DNA of 64,000 nucleotides. It comes from Helcococcus sueciensis DSM 17243. Lineage in GTDB: Bacteria > Bacillota > Clostridia > Tissierellales > Peptoniphilaceae. The translations under genes were made by a program, and so were the position numbers. Under the pieces are notes generated by a model, which worked only from the letters and a program-made list of their open reading frames with translations, had not been told where the DNA came from and ran no database searches. The stretch lies in the NCBI RefSeq assembly GCF_000423145.1, contig NZ_AUHK01000009.1, forward strand, positions 1 through 64,000, read 5' to 3'. Numbering within the stretch: the first letter of the stretch is position 1; the number at the start of each line of letters is the position of its first letter. Of this stretch, positions 46,243-56,263 are shown one piece after another.

Positions 46243-47241
46243 ATGTTAAATTTTTTAATTGATAAATTTATAAAATCCAGAAATTTTAATGATGTTAAAA
46301 ATAGAGAAAAGCTTGTAGTTTTAACGGGAGTAATGGGTCTTTCTATAAATTTATTGATATTCTTACTAAAAATAATAATTGGTTTTATGTCCAATTCAGT
46401 TGCGATTATATCCGATGCTATAAATAATTTATCTGATAGCATGTCATCACTCGTAACAATAGTCGGAACAAAAATAGCAGCAAAACCAGCAGATAAAGAA
46501 CATCCATATGGACATGGAAGAACAGAATATATTGCATCTTTAATAGTTGGTATATTCATAATACTTGTAGGATTTGAATTATTAAAGACATCTATAAAGA
46601 ATATATTCAATCCTAAAGTATTAGAGATTTCCATATATATGGCAGTAATTTTAGTAATCTCAATATTATTAAAATTATATATGTACTTTTATAATGTAAA
46701 GGCATATAAAATGTCTGGAAGCACTCTAAATAAAATGGTTTCAGTTGACTCGATGAATGATGTATTAGCAACATCATTAGTATTGATATCTGTTATTGTA
46801 GGTAAAAATTTTAATATAAATATAGACCCTTATGTTGGGATAGTAATTTCTATAGTAGTATTAAAATCAGGTATAGAGATATTTTTAGAAATAGGAAACA
46901 AACTTATGGGGAAAGAAATACCTCAAGAAACTATTGAAGCGATGACAGAAATTATATTAGAGGGAAAATATATAAAAGGTGTGCATCAAATTGAAATTCA
47001 TGAATATGGTAGGAGAAAACTCTATGGTTCTTGCCATGTAGAGGTTCCAGCTAATATAGATACTTATACTATGCATAAAATACTTCATCAAGTTGAGATG
47101 AAAGTATACAAAGAGATGGAAATTACTTTAAGTATACATGCAGACCCCAATTATTTATTAGAAAAGGACGAATTTAATAAAGTAGATGCAAAATATTTAA
47201 TTGAAGATGTTGATTCGTGGCATTATGAAGATGAAGACTAA
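46243..47241 (+). CDS. cation diffusion facilitator (CDF) family metal transporter
   Basis: A 332-residue exporter of divalent metals. SNSVAIISDAINNLSDSMSS and KPADKEHPYGHGRTEYIASLIVG carry the metal-binding Asp and His residues in TM2 and the loop. VSVDSMNDVLATSLVLIS holds the TM5 pair (DxxxD here). The C-terminal cytoplasmic domain has HQIEIHEYGRRKLYGSCHVEVP. It is probably Mn- or Zn/Fe-type; the TM5 DxxxD is closer to MntE/FieF than to HxxxD zinc exporters. It overlaps the Sua5 gene. Confidence 0.9.
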   Translation: MLNFLIDKFIKSRNFNDVKNREKLVVLTGVMGLSINLLIFLLKIIIGFMSNSVAIISDAINNLSDSMSSLVTIVGTKIAAKPADKEHPYGHGRTEYIASLIVGIFIILVGFELLKTSIKNIFNPKVLEISIYMAVILVISILLKLYMYFYNVKAYKMSGSTLNKMVSVDSMNDVLATSLVLISVIVGKNFNINIDPYVGIVISIVVLKSGIEIFLEIGNKLMGKEIPQETIEAMTEIILEGKYIKGVHQIEIHEYGRRKLYGSCHVEVPANIDTYTMHKILHQVEMKVYKEMEITLSIHADPNYLLEKDEFNKVDAKYLIEDVDSWHYEDED

Positions 47242-48247
47242 GATATTTAATACAGATAAAGAAAATTTAATAGAAGCAGCAGATATTATCAAAAATGGTG
47301 GTCTTGTTGCTATTCCAACGGAGACAGTATATGGACTTGCAGCTGATGGATTAAATAAAAAAGCTATAAGAAAAATATTTGAAGCGAAAAATAGACCTAT
47401 GGATAATCCTTTAATTTTGCATATTTCAAGAATAGACGAAATCCATAGATTAATTAAAGAAATAGATAAAAAACATTTAGAAATACTTTCAAAGCTTTGG
47501 CCAGGTCCTCTTACAGTAATACTTAAAAAATCTGAAATTATTCCTGATGAAATTTCAGCTGGTCTAGATACTGTAGCGATAAGAATGCCAAGGTTAGATA
47601 TTACAAGAGCGTTTATATATTTATGTGGGACACCACTTGCAGCTCCTTCGGCAAATCTTTCAACAAAGCCATCTCCAACAAATGCACAAGATGTATTTGA
47701 AGATATGGATGGAAGGATTGATGCAATTATAGATGGTGGTGCAAGTGATATAGGAATTGAGTCAACAGTACTTGATTTATCACAAGATATACCTAAGATT
47801 TTAAGACCAGGATTTTATACAAAAGAATATTTAGAACAATATTTTGAAAAAATAGAAATAGATAATGCTATATTAAAAGAGGGAGAAGTTCCAAAGTCTC
47901 CTGGACAAAAGTATAAGCATTATGCACCAAATGCAAAAGTTATTGTATTGATGGGAGATGATGATTCTTTTAGAAAAGAAGTAAAGAACATATTATCTTC
48001 GCAAAAAAACGTTGGGATAATGACTTTTGATAATGATAGGGATCAATATGATAATGAAAATATAATCTATATGGGATCAAAAAATAATTTATCCACTATG
48101 GCTAAAATTCTATTTAAATCTTTTAGAAAAATGGATGAAAATGGTGTAGAATTAATAGTGGTAAGAGGGGTGGAAGAAAAAGGTTTAGGATTAAGCATTA
48201 TGAATAGACTTAAGAAAGCTGCCTCAAATAATATAAGGGAAATATAA
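47225..48247 (+). CDS. L-threonylcarbamoyladenylate synthase (Sua5/YwlC)
   Basis: A 340-residue two-domain enzyme for the t6A37 tRNA modification. The YrdC/Sua5 domain (GGLVAIPTETVYGLAADG, KNRPMDNPLILHI, LWPGPLTVILKK, APSANLSTKPSPTNAQ) spans about 1-200. The SPGQKYKHYAPNAKVIVL linker and C-terminal Sua5 domain follow. The start is in the overlap with the CDF gene; ATG 47225 or 47231 are both possible and no strong ribosome site decides. Confidence 0.93.
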   Translation: MKMKTKIFNTDKENLIEAADIIKNGGLVAIPTETVYGLAADGLNKKAIRKIFEAKNRPMDNPLILHISRIDEIHRLIKEIDKKHLEILSKLWPGPLTVILKKSEIIPDEISAGLDTVAIRMPRLDITRAFIYLCGTPLAAPSANLSTKPSPTNAQDVFEDMDGRIDAIIDGGASDIGIESTVLDLSQDIPKILRPGFYTKEYLEQYFEKIEIDNAILKEGEVPKSPGQKYKHYAPNAKVIVLMGDDDSFRKEVKNILSSQKNVGIMTFDNDRDQYDNENIIYMGSKNNLSTMAKILFKSFRKMDENGVELIVVRGVEEKGLGLSIMNRLKKAASNNIREI

Positions 48248-48304
48248 AGATAGCCGTCACTAAACTTAATAAATAAGAAAATTAAAATTTAATAGGAGGA
48301 ATAA

Positions 48305-48934
48305 ATGAGCAAATTAACTATATTAGACCATCCATTACTAAAACATAAATTGAGTATTATTCGTGATAAGGATACAGGAACTAACGAATTTAGAAAGATA
48401 GTTACTGAAATTTCTCAATTAATGTGCTATGAAGTTTGCAGAGATTTAGAACTTGAAGAATTTGAATTAGAAACTCCATTAGAAACAACAACAGGCTATA
48501 GACTTGCAGGGAAAAAACTTGGATTAGTACCAATATTACGTGCAGGGCTTGGAATGGTTGATGGTATGCTTAGCCTTATTCCTTCTGCTAAAGTGGGACA
48601 TATAGGTATGTATCGTGATCATGATACACTAAAACCTGTTCCATATTATGCAAAACTTCCAAATGATGTTGAAGAAAGAAATATTTTTGTGTTGGACCCA
48701 ATGCTTGCTACGGGTGGATCTTCATTAGATGCAATTCAAGAATTGAAAGATCAAGGATGTAAATCAATTAGACTTATCTGCATAGTTGGTGCCCCAGAAG
48801 GGGTAAAAGCAGTTCAAGAAGCACATCCAGATGTAGATATTTACTTAGCTGCATTGGATAGAGAATTAAATGATTTAGCATATATATTACCAGGTTTAGG
48901 TGATGCAGGAGACAGATTATTTGGTACTAAATAA
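48305..48934 (+). CDS. upp: uracil phosphoribosyltransferase
   Basis: A 209-residue pyrimidine-salvage enzyme converting uracil and PRPP to [25 protein letters not shown], the PRPP loop [16 protein letters not shown] and the C-terminal [17 protein letters not shown] are canonical. RBS is AGGAGG. It lies 57 bp after the Sua5 gene. Confidence 0.97.
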   Translation: MSKLTILDHPLLKHKLSIIRDKDTGTNEFRKIVTEISQLMCYEVCRDLELEEFELETPLETTTGYRLAGKKLGLVPILRAGLGMVDGMLSLIPSAKVGHIGMYRDHDTLKPVPYYAKLPNDVEERNIFVLDPMLATGGSSLDAIQELKDQGCKSIRLICIVGAPEGVKAVQEAHPDVDIYLAALDRELNDLAYILPGLGDAGDRLFGTK

Positions 48935-48960
48935 AATTAATACTGATATTTTTGAAAATT

Positions 48961-50646
48961 ATGAAAATTAAAAATAAATATATTTTTCCATTTATATTTT
49001 TCATGATGATTTTTGTATTAACATCATGCGGAATTAAATCAGAAGAAACATTAACTGCTGATATAAATTTCAGTGGACAAAGAGTAATGGATATAATTTT
49101 TGATAAAGAAAGTCTATCAAAAATAGATGATTTAGAAGAGTTTAAAACTTTTTTGGAAGAAAATATCGAAAGTCCATTGACTTATGAATTATATGATGAA
49201 TTGACAAAAGAACAGGGTGGCCCATACCTAAAATATCGTCTTTACTTACAATTCAATAGTATAGATGATTATATAAATAAAGCAAAAAGTCTTTATGAAA
49301 AAGGAAATGTAAAGGATGATATTGAAGTAAGTTATGAAACTAATGTCAATTTATTTGAGCATAAGATAAGCTTTATAGATAATATTAAAGTAGAAAATTT
49401 ACTTAGATATATCAAATTAAAAGCACAAAATGCAGGATATTTAAATTTTATAAATATTAAATCTAATTGGGAAGAGACATCTTACACTGCAAAAATAGAT
49501 GGAAAAACTATTATAAATAATAAAAAAATGCCTCCATATAAATATGAAGCTACCGAGTTTATTGGACCAGATAGCTATATAATTACTACTTCTATAAATG
49601 GAAACAAATATAGTAGAGTTTTTAATCTTATATTTAAAAAAGATAATTATTTAAGATTAAAAGAAAATTGGAAGAATGCTCTTTTTAAGAGTTCAGAATT
49701 GATTGAAATAGAAAAAAAAGATATAGAAAATGAATCTGGCGAGATATTCACTATAGTTTCTTTTGGAGTCGAAGATAAAAGTATCGATGTGATAAGAAAA
49801 CTAACAGAAGATTTATTTGGATCAAAAGTTGAAATTGCTTTAGTTTCAGAACAAGGATCTAGTGAATTTGTTGAAAACTATAGTATTCATGAAAAAGTAG
49901 AAGAAAATAAATATGCACCTTCAGCAAAAGTTTTATCTGTTTATTATATTGATAAAAAGAAATTAAGTGAACATGAATCCGATTTATTGGAAAATTTTCC
50001 AATAAATTATGAAAAAGCAGTTTATTCAAATTCTAAAATATTTGATTCTACAGGATTTAATGAAACTGTAGAAAGATGGATAGTGTTTGATGAAGCAACA
50101 ATAGAAACTAAAATAAATGGAAAAGATAATTTCACGCGAAATATTATATTTAATAAAAAAGACGAAGATGAAAAACTTGATATAGAAAAAAGCCTTGTAA
50201 AATATCTTGATAGGAATAATATCCCTTATAAAGATGAGGAAGATAAATTAATTATTCAATATTTTGGAGAAGATTTTTATAGAGTAAATGAAGTTTTATT
50301 TGAAAATCAGCCTAAAATATCAACGAAAAGTGAAAGTTTTTTTAGATATAAAATATTTTTTGATGAAGAAATAGCATTTAAAGATATAAAAATAGAAAAT
50401 ATAACATACGATGTACAAGGATCTGAGTTGGTACCGCTTGAAGACAAAGATATTGAAACCGATGAGGGGATAATTAAAAGCTCAATTACTTTAAGTGCAA
50501 ATAGAGGATTTAACTCAATAATTATACTTTTACTAATATCAATAATTTTCATATCTATAATTATTATTTTACTATATATCAATAAAGGAGAAAAAAGTCT
50601 AAAAGAGTTATTTAATAAAGCAAAAAAAGGAGTTGAAGATGAATGA
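48961..50646 (+). CDS. lipoprotein with C-terminal transmembrane helix, unknown function
   Basis: A 561-residue protein not matched to a known family. The N-terminal signal with lipobox LTSCG is followed by a large extracytoplasmic part rich in Glu, Lys, Ile and Asn. A single membrane helix near the end (SIIILLLISIIFISIIIILLYI) and a short basic tail complete it. It would be tethered at both ends, an odd topology for a lipoprotein. The start is uncertain because no good ribosome site is seen (ATG 48961 chosen; TTG three codons upstream). Its end overlaps the nitroreductase start. Confidence 0.75.
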   Translation: MKIKNKYIFPFIFFMMIFVLTSCGIKSEETLTADINFSGQRVMDIIFDKESLSKIDDLEEFKTFLEENIESPLTYELYDELTKEQGGPYLKYRLYLQFNSIDDYINKAKSLYEKGNVKDDIEVSYETNVNLFEHKISFIDNIKVENLLRYIKLKAQNAGYLNFINIKSNWEETSYTAKIDGKTIINNKKMPPYKYEATEFIGPDSYIITTSINGNKYSRVFNLIFKKDNYLRLKENWKNALFKSSELIEIEKKDIENESGEIFTIVSFGVEDKSIDVIRKLTEDLFGSKVEIALVSEQGSSEFVENYSIHEKVEENKYAPSAKVLSVYYIDKKKLSEHESDLLENFPINYEKAVYSNSKIFDSTGFNETVERWIVFDEATIETKINGKDNFTRNIIFNKKDEDEKLDIEKSLVKYLDRNNIPYKDEEDKLIIQYFGEDFYRVNEVLFENQPKISTKSESFFRYKIFFDEEIAFKDIKIENITYDVQGSELVPLEDKDIETDEGIIKSSITLSANRGFNSIIILLLISIIFISIIIILLYINKGEKSLKELFNKAKKGVEDE

Positions 50647-51382
50647 TATGATTAAAACAATGTTAAACCATAGATCTATAAGAAAATGGAAAGACGAGAA
50701 AATTTCAGATGAAATTTTAGACACTTTATTTAATGTTGCAAATAGAACTTCTACATCTATAGGGATGCAAACAGCTTCAATTATTAGAATAACTGATAAA
50801 GATAAAAGAGCAAAAATTGCAGAAATAACAACTCAAAATTATGTGAATGAAGCTCCAGAATTTTGGGTGTTTATAGCAGATCATTATAGAAATAATCAAA
50901 TACTTGAAGAAGCTAATGCTGAGAAAAACTATTCTCATGATGTCGATAGATTTTTTTCAGGAGTAACTGATGCTGTATTGATGGCACAAAATATAGCTAA
51001 TGCAATTGAGTCATTGGGAATGGGTTTTGTATTTTTTGGTTCAATATTAAATAATCCAGAAGAGTTAGTTGAAATACTAGAACTTCCAAAATATACAATG
51101 CCAGTATTAGGAATAGGATTTGGGTATCCAGATCAAAATCCTCAGATAAAACCAAGAATGGATTATAAAAAAAGAGTATTTGAAAATAAATATGAAATTT
51201 ATGATAATTATCATGAAGAATTCAAAGAATATGATAAAGAAATGAATGAATATTATGATTTAAGAAATAAAAAGAATTCAGTTGGTCCATTTACAGAACA
51301 AGCAGTTCAAAAATATTCAAGTCAACAAAAATTAAGACAAAAAATATTTGAAGTTGCTAAGAATCAAGGATATGATTTATAG
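50639..51382 (+). CDS. NfsA/FRP-like NAD(P)H-dependent FMN nitroreductase
   Basis: A 247-residue flavoprotein. MLNHRSIRKWKDEKISDEILDTLF...SIGMQTASIIRI is the FMN-binding N-terminus of the NfsA/NfrA group, and SLGMGFVFFGSILNNPEELVEILELPKYTMPVLGIGFGYP is the conserved middle. The C-terminal helices wrap the partner subunit in the usual dimer. The ATG at 50639 has AAGGAG upstream. It reduces quinones, flavins or nitro compounds; the physiological substrate is unknown. Confidence 0.88.
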   Translation: MNDMIKTMLNHRSIRKWKDEKISDEILDTLFNVANRTSTSIGMQTASIIRITDKDKRAKIAEITTQNYVNEAPEFWVFIADHYRNNQILEEANAEKNYSHDVDRFFSGVTDAVLMAQNIANAIESLGMGFVFFGSILNNPEELVEILELPKYTMPVLGIGFGYPDQNPQIKPRMDYKKRVFENKYEIYDNYHEEFKEYDKEMNEYYDLRNKKNSVGPFTEQAVQKYSSQQKLRQKIFEVAKNQGYDL

Positions 51383-51409
51383 AAATAATATATGTATGTG
51401 GTTAAAATA

Positions 51410-51464
51410 AAAAGGTGATGAGTAGAATAGATTTAACTAATCTGCACATCACCATTTTTTTATG
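51410..51464 (+). terminator. terminator after nitroreductase gene
   Basis: The outer stem GGTGATG / CATCACC, with an inner AGATT/AATCT helix, is followed by a long T-run. It closes the rightward block from trmH to the nitroreductase. Confidence 0.8.
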
Positions 51465-51541
51465 ATTCTATGTCAACTGTTGGGGTGCTGATTCTTTATA
51501 ATCAGAATCTTCCAATTATTCATAGAGATTTTTTATTTAAA

Positions 51542-53164
51542 TTAAACTATTTCATACAATTTATTACAATCTTCTAAGAATTCTTTGTTGTGACTAATGG
51601 CTATAATTATATATTCTCCAGTATTATGAAGCTTTAATATATTGTCTTTAATTACTTTTTCAGTGTTTTTATCAATATTTGAAGTTATTTCATCAAGTAA
51701 TAAAACTTTGTTTTTACGAAGTAGACCTTGAGCAAGAGCAAGTCGTTGCATTTCTCCACCAGACATTAATTTTCCAGCTTCTCCAATATCAGTCAATATT
51801 CCATTTTCAAGAGATTTTATATATTCATCAAGTTTTACAAAATTTAGTACTTCTTCTATTTCTTCATTTGAAACATCTGGATTTGCAAGGTTTAAGTTAT
51901 ACTTAATAGTTCCAGGGAAAAGATTAAACTTTTGAGAAATCAATGTAATATTATCCCTAATACTTAAAGAATTTATTTTGTTAATATCTGTATTATTATA
52001 AAATATAGAATTATCATCTACATCATAAAATTTTAGTAGTAGATTGAAAATAGTTGATTTACCAACCCCACTTTTACCGAAAATTCCAACAAAATCTCCT
52101 TTTTTACAATTAAAGTTAAGGTTTTCAACAGCTTTTTTTGAATCGTTGTAGGAAAAGTTTAAATTATTAATTTTTATATTTTCAATATCGTTAATTTCGA
52201 TTTTATCATCATTTTCCTCTCCTACTAAGTCTAGGAATGAAAATAGTTTTGAATTTTCTGCATCATGTTTTTTTATTTCAATCCTGGTTCTGAATATATT
52301 ATTTATATTTATATATAAGATTCCAGAAAATGAAATGATTGAAACGAGTTGTCCAATAGTAATAGATTCAATATTTTCAATTATTAAATAAGATCCAACT
52401 CCAAAAGTAAGCCCTGTAAAAAGCATAGATAAGAACCCTGTTATCCAAATGCCTGTAATCATATCAAGCGCAGCTATTTTTCCCCACATTTTTGAGATTT
52501 TTGTATTAAGACATTCTACTTCTGCTATTTTTTTATCTTCAATCCTTAAAGATTTAATGGTATCAATCCCTTTAAAAATATCTGCTCTTGTTTGACCAAT
52601 AACTGCATTATATTCTAAAACATTTTCGATATTTTTTTCTAAAGATTTAGAAATTCTTTTTATAGGGAAAATAGCTAAAGGAATTATTAATAATTGTAAA
52701 AGAGCTAAATAAACAGAATAATTTAATATCAATATAAATATTATGATTGAAGTAATTATATATCCATAATATTTTGGAAGCTCTGACACATAAAAATTAA
52801 TATATTGTACAGCTTCTTTCGAAGCATATGTTGCTAATTCTATCGAATTTTCGTTATCAAAGAATGATTTTTTTTGATTAATTAAATTTTTCAATATGTC
52901 TATAGATAATTTATTTCCACTATTTCTAGCAAAAACAATGGTTATATAGTTGAATATAGCCTGAATTAAAATATGTATAAAAGGAATTAAAACAAAAAGT
53001 AAAATACCAATATAAATATAGTTTAGATTTTTATTTGGAATATAATCATCCACTATATTTTTCATAACTATTGGTGGTATCAGTGTAATAATTTGTAATG
53101 TAATAAATATTATAAAAGACAATATGCTTATAGATTTTGATTTGTATTTGTTTATATTATCCAT
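51542..53164 (-). CDS. ABC transporter, fused permease/ATPase (type I exporter)
   Basis: A 540-residue half-transporter. Six membrane helices fill about 1-300. The ATPase domain has Walker A GIFGKSGVGKST at about 350-361, signature LMSGGEMQRLALAQGLL, Walker B KVLLLDEITSNID and a switch His in AISHN. It would act as a homodimer exporting lipid, peptide or drug; no partner gene or substrate marker is adjacent. Length is slightly short for the class. RBS is AGGAGA. Confidence 0.88.
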   Translation of the reverse strand: MDNINKYKSKSISILSFIIFITLQIITLIPPIVMKNIVDDYIPNKNLNYIYIGILLFVLIPFIHILIQAIFNYITIVFARNSGNKLSIDILKNLINQKKSFFDNENSIELATYASKEAVQYINFYVSELPKYYGYIITSIIIFILILNYSVYLALLQLLIIPLAIFPIKRISKSLEKNIENVLEYNAVIGQTRADIFKGIDTIKSLRIEDKKIAEVECLNTKISKMWGKIAALDMITGIWITGFLSMLFTGLTFGVGSYLIIENIESITIGQLVSIISFSGILYININNIFRTRIEIKKHDAENSKLFSFLDLVGEENDDKIEINDIENIKINNLNFSYNDSKKAVENLNFNCKKGDFVGIFGKSGVGKSTIFNLLLKFYDVDDNSIFYNNTDINKINSLSIRDNITLISQKFNLFPGTIKYNLNLANPDVSNEEIEEVLNFVKLDEYIKSLENGILTDIGEAGKLMSGGEMQRLALAQGLLRKNKVLLLDEITSNIDKNTEKVIKDNILKLHNTGEYIIIAISHNKEFLEDCNKLYEIV

Positions 53165-53197
53165 AATATCTCCTATTTAAATAATATATATTTATAA

Positions 53198-53235
53198 AAT
53201 AAAACGCTAATTGTAATAACTAGCGTTTTATTTTG
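53198..53235 (-). terminator. terminator after the M16C peptidase gene
   Basis: A perfect 10-bp inverted repeat TAAAACGCTA / TAGCGTTTTA, 20 bp past the peptidase stop and before the ABC transporter gene. Confidence 0.75.
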
Positions 53236-53249
53236 ATTGTAAACTTTTC

Positions 53250-56111
53250 TTATAATTCTATAATCTCATCAAACATATCTTTATTGATCTCGATGATTTG
53301 TGAATTTCCTAAAACTGCTAAAGAAGCTGTATCAAGCATTTCTTTTATTTTTGGAGTGGTTAGTTTAAGTGTGACAATGTCTGTTTCAAGAGCATTGACA
53401 ATCATTTTTTCAACTGTTTCGTTTGTAAGTCCTGTAATGAATTGAGACATATCAAAGAATGATTTAGTTCTTTCTGTTCTTGGAGGATCTATCTTTCCTA
53501 CAGCTCCTATAATGTATGGAAGTAAGTCTTCTTCTGTAACTCTAATTGATTCTAAGAATTCTGGTATTTTATTATAGATATCAATAGTTCTTTGCAGATT
53601 TGGATCCCTATATGAATAGGTTGCAAAATTGTTATTTATAGAAGTCAGCATTCCAGAACCATATGCTCCACCTTTGGCTCTAATTTCAGTATATAAATAT
53701 TCTGTAGATACAAGATTATTTAATACTGTGAATTTAGAATTATATTCCATGTTTAATTTATTACCATATGAAACATAATTTACATCAGCAGAGGTCTTGA
53801 ACCCTTCATGTTTTTTATTTGGTGTGAATTCAAATTCAGTTTTTATGAATTCCTTATAATCGATAGATGAAGCTAGTTTTTCAATTTCAGGTATAAGGGA
53901 TTCATTTTCAAATGTAGAACCAATATTTATAATTAGATTTTTTCTATTGAATACTTTATTATAAACATTTTCTAATTTTTCAGAAACTTCTTTCATATCT
54001 TTATCTGAAATTTCTTTGATGAATTGATAGAAATCAACACCATTTATAAATTCACCATATTTCATATATGGAAGATGGTTTGAAACCGCGCGATTCATCA
54101 TCATTACATGAGCTCTTTGATATAGAGAAATTTCATTTGATGCCTTAATTAGTAAAATTATTTCTTTAATTTTATCAAGATTATCAAATTTAGTTTTATT
54201 TATGATTTCTTCAATGATTTCTATGGAGTTTTCTATATTTTCTGTGAAAATTTTTGTTGACATTATTAATTTTCTACTAATTTCGTTCTTTTGATAAATA
54301 TTAAATTGACTCATATTGAATCCTATACCACCGGTATTTAATAGAACTTTTTTATTCAAATCACTGAAATTGTAGTTTTCTGTATCTATAGCACCAAGTA
54401 TTCCTGTTAATAAAGAGGTATAAAGAATATCTTCAGGAGAAGTGATATGATCAATATCAAAAGCTAGATCGATATAATCAATACCTGATGTAGGAAGATT
54501 ATGTTTTAGAATTGTGTAGTCATTCATATCTAAAACTTCTCTATCGATTTTTTCTACTTTCGTGCTTACATCGTTCTTTTCAAGCATAGGAATGGTTGCT
54601 TTTTCTTCATCAGTATTATTTCTTGACTGGAAATCATCCATTTCTATACGTCTTTGAATATATTCTTCTTTTTCTCTTTCGCTTAATGAATTCTTTAGAT
54701 TTTCTAGTTGTTTTCTAACTTCTTCATCTTTTTGATCATTTAGTCCCTTAATTGGAATATGAGAAACTATAGATTTATGGTTTGATTCTAATATATTTTC
54801 TTTGATGAATTTTTCAAATATACCATTATCAATATTTTCTTCAATATAAGTTAAGTCATCTTCAATATCTATAGCTTCTATCGGAGATTTGTCATATAGC
54901 CATGAATCAAATGCCATTGTAAAATAAACTATACCTTTTGTTGAATATCCACCTTTTTCTCTAAGTTGGAATTTATAGTTATTTAGTTCAGATAAAATAA
55001 GTTCTTTATCAATTCCTGTTTCTACAATGTTTTTCAATTCATCTTCGATTAGTTCAACAAATTTATCTCTATCATCTACATCTATATTTTTAGCAATAAT
55101 TGAAAATACGGATTCTAATTGATTTCCAGAAGCTGATATTATAACATCTAGAATACCTGATGAAAGAAGTTTTTGTCTTAATGGGGAACTTTCATTTTCT
55201 ATTAAAGCTTGTGTTAAAACTTCTGAAAGAATTCTAATTTTAGAGTCTCTGGCATCTCCAATAATTGTTGAATAAGAAACAAAAGAATCTTTAGGATTTA
55301 CATCTTTAGTAGTATTTATATAGTTTACGCTATATCTTGTCGAATTGAATTTTTCTTGAGGAATAAGTTCTGAGTCAATTTTTCTATATTCATAATTGGA
55401 TAGATATTCATTGTGAATACATTCTAAATATGATTCATAATCCATATCTCCATATAAGAAAATATAGGAGTTTGAAGGATGATAAAATTCATCATAAAAA
55501 TCATTAAAATCATCATATGTTAAGCTAGGAATAATATATGGATCTCCTCCAGAATTGAAAGCATATATAGTGTCTGGCATCAATTCTTTATAAATGTTTT
55601 GATAAACTTGTGATTCTTGAGATGACATAGCACCTCTCATTTCATTGTAAACGACTCCTTTGTAAGTAAGTTCATCATCTTCCAGATTATATCTCCACCC
55701 TTCTTGTCTGAATATTTTTTCATCTTTTCTAGCTCTTGGATTAAATACAGCATCTAGATAAACATCGGTTAAGTTTTTAAAATCTTTATCATTTCTTGAT
55801 GCAACAGGATAAATAGTTTTATCTGAATATGTCATTGCATTTAGAAATGTATTCAATGATCCTTTTATCATATCCATGAATGGTTCTTTGGTTGTATATT
55901 TTTTAGAACCATTTAATACTGCATGCTCGATTATATGGCATACTCCATTACTATTTTTAGGTGGTGTTCTAAATCCTATCCCAAATAATTTATTATCATC
56001 TTCATTTGACATTATAAAGACTTTGGCTTTAGTTTCAATATGCTCAAACACTAATGCTTGTGCTTGTTCATTCTTCAAATATCTATCTTCAAGTAGGTTA
56101 AAATGTTGCAT
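53250..56111 (-). CDS. M16C-family metallopeptidase (PreP/falcilysin-like)
   Basis: A 953-residue zinc peptidase with four M16 domains in one chain. The inverted zinc motif HxxEH is in GVCHIIEHAVLNGSKKY at about 61-65, with the distal Glu in YKGVVYNEMRGAMSS. The hinge and C-terminal half show ...KGGAYGSGM... and YRDPNLQRTID. These enzymes degrade peptides inside a closed chamber. No signal peptide, so cytosolic. GGAGG precedes the ATG. Confidence 0.93.
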   Translation of the reverse strand: MQHFNLLEDRYLKNEQAQALVFEHIETKAKVFIMSNEDDNKLFGIGFRTPPKNSNGVCHIIEHAVLNGSKKYTTKEPFMDMIKGSLNTFLNAMTYSDKTIYPVASRNDKDFKNLTDVYLDAVFNPRARKDEKIFRQEGWRYNLEDDELTYKGVVYNEMRGAMSSQESQVYQNIYKELMPDTIYAFNSGGDPYIIPSLTYDDFNDFYDEFYHPSNSYIFLYGDMDYESYLECIHNEYLSNYEYRKIDSELIPQEKFNSTRYSVNYINTTKDVNPKDSFVSYSTIIGDARDSKIRILSEVLTQALIENESSPLRQKLLSSGILDVIISASGNQLESVFSIIAKNIDVDDRDKFVELIEDELKNIVETGIDKELILSELNNYKFQLREKGGYSTKGIVYFTMAFDSWLYDKSPIEAIDIEDDLTYIEENIDNGIFEKFIKENILESNHKSIVSHIPIKGLNDQKDEEVRKQLENLKNSLSEREKEEYIQRRIEMDDFQSRNNTDEEKATIPMLEKNDVSTKVEKIDREVLDMNDYTILKHNLPTSGIDYIDLAFDIDHITSPEDILYTSLLTGILGAIDTENYNFSDLNKKVLLNTGGIGFNMSQFNIYQKNEISRKLIMSTKIFTENIENSIEIIEEIINKTKFDNLDKIKEIILLIKASNEISLYQRAHVMMMNRAVSNHLPYMKYGEFINGVDFYQFIKEISDKDMKEVSEKLENVYNKVFNRKNLIINIGSTFENESLIPEIEKLASSIDYKEFIKTEFEFTPNKKHEGFKTSADVNYVSYGNKLNMEYNSKFTVLNNLVSTEYLYTEIRAKGGAYGSGMLTSINNNFATYSYRDPNLQRTIDIYNKIPEFLESIRVTEEDLLPYIIGAVGKIDPPRTERTKSFFDMSQFITGLTNETVEKMIVNALETDIVTLKLTTPKIKEMLDTASLAVLGNSQIIEINKDMFDEIIEL

Positions 56112-56263
56112 AATTCCTCCATATTTTTGTGTTAAATAAAGTATAACATAATGATAAAATTTTAGACAAAATAAAGAGATAAAAGTTAAGTAAATTTAAT
56201 AAAAATGGCATTTTTTGTATTAATGTATATGTTATAATTATTTTGAGATTATTAGGAGGAAGT

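Noticed and set aside
47201-47224. Longer N-terminus for the Sua5 protein
   Set aside because: It has no ribosome site and lies deeper within the CDF coding region; the downstream ATGs fit the family start better.
51490-51509. Hairpin GATTCT/AGAATC as terminator for the ABC transporter gene
   Set aside because: The stem is only 6 bp and has no T-run on the minus strand, so support is too weak.
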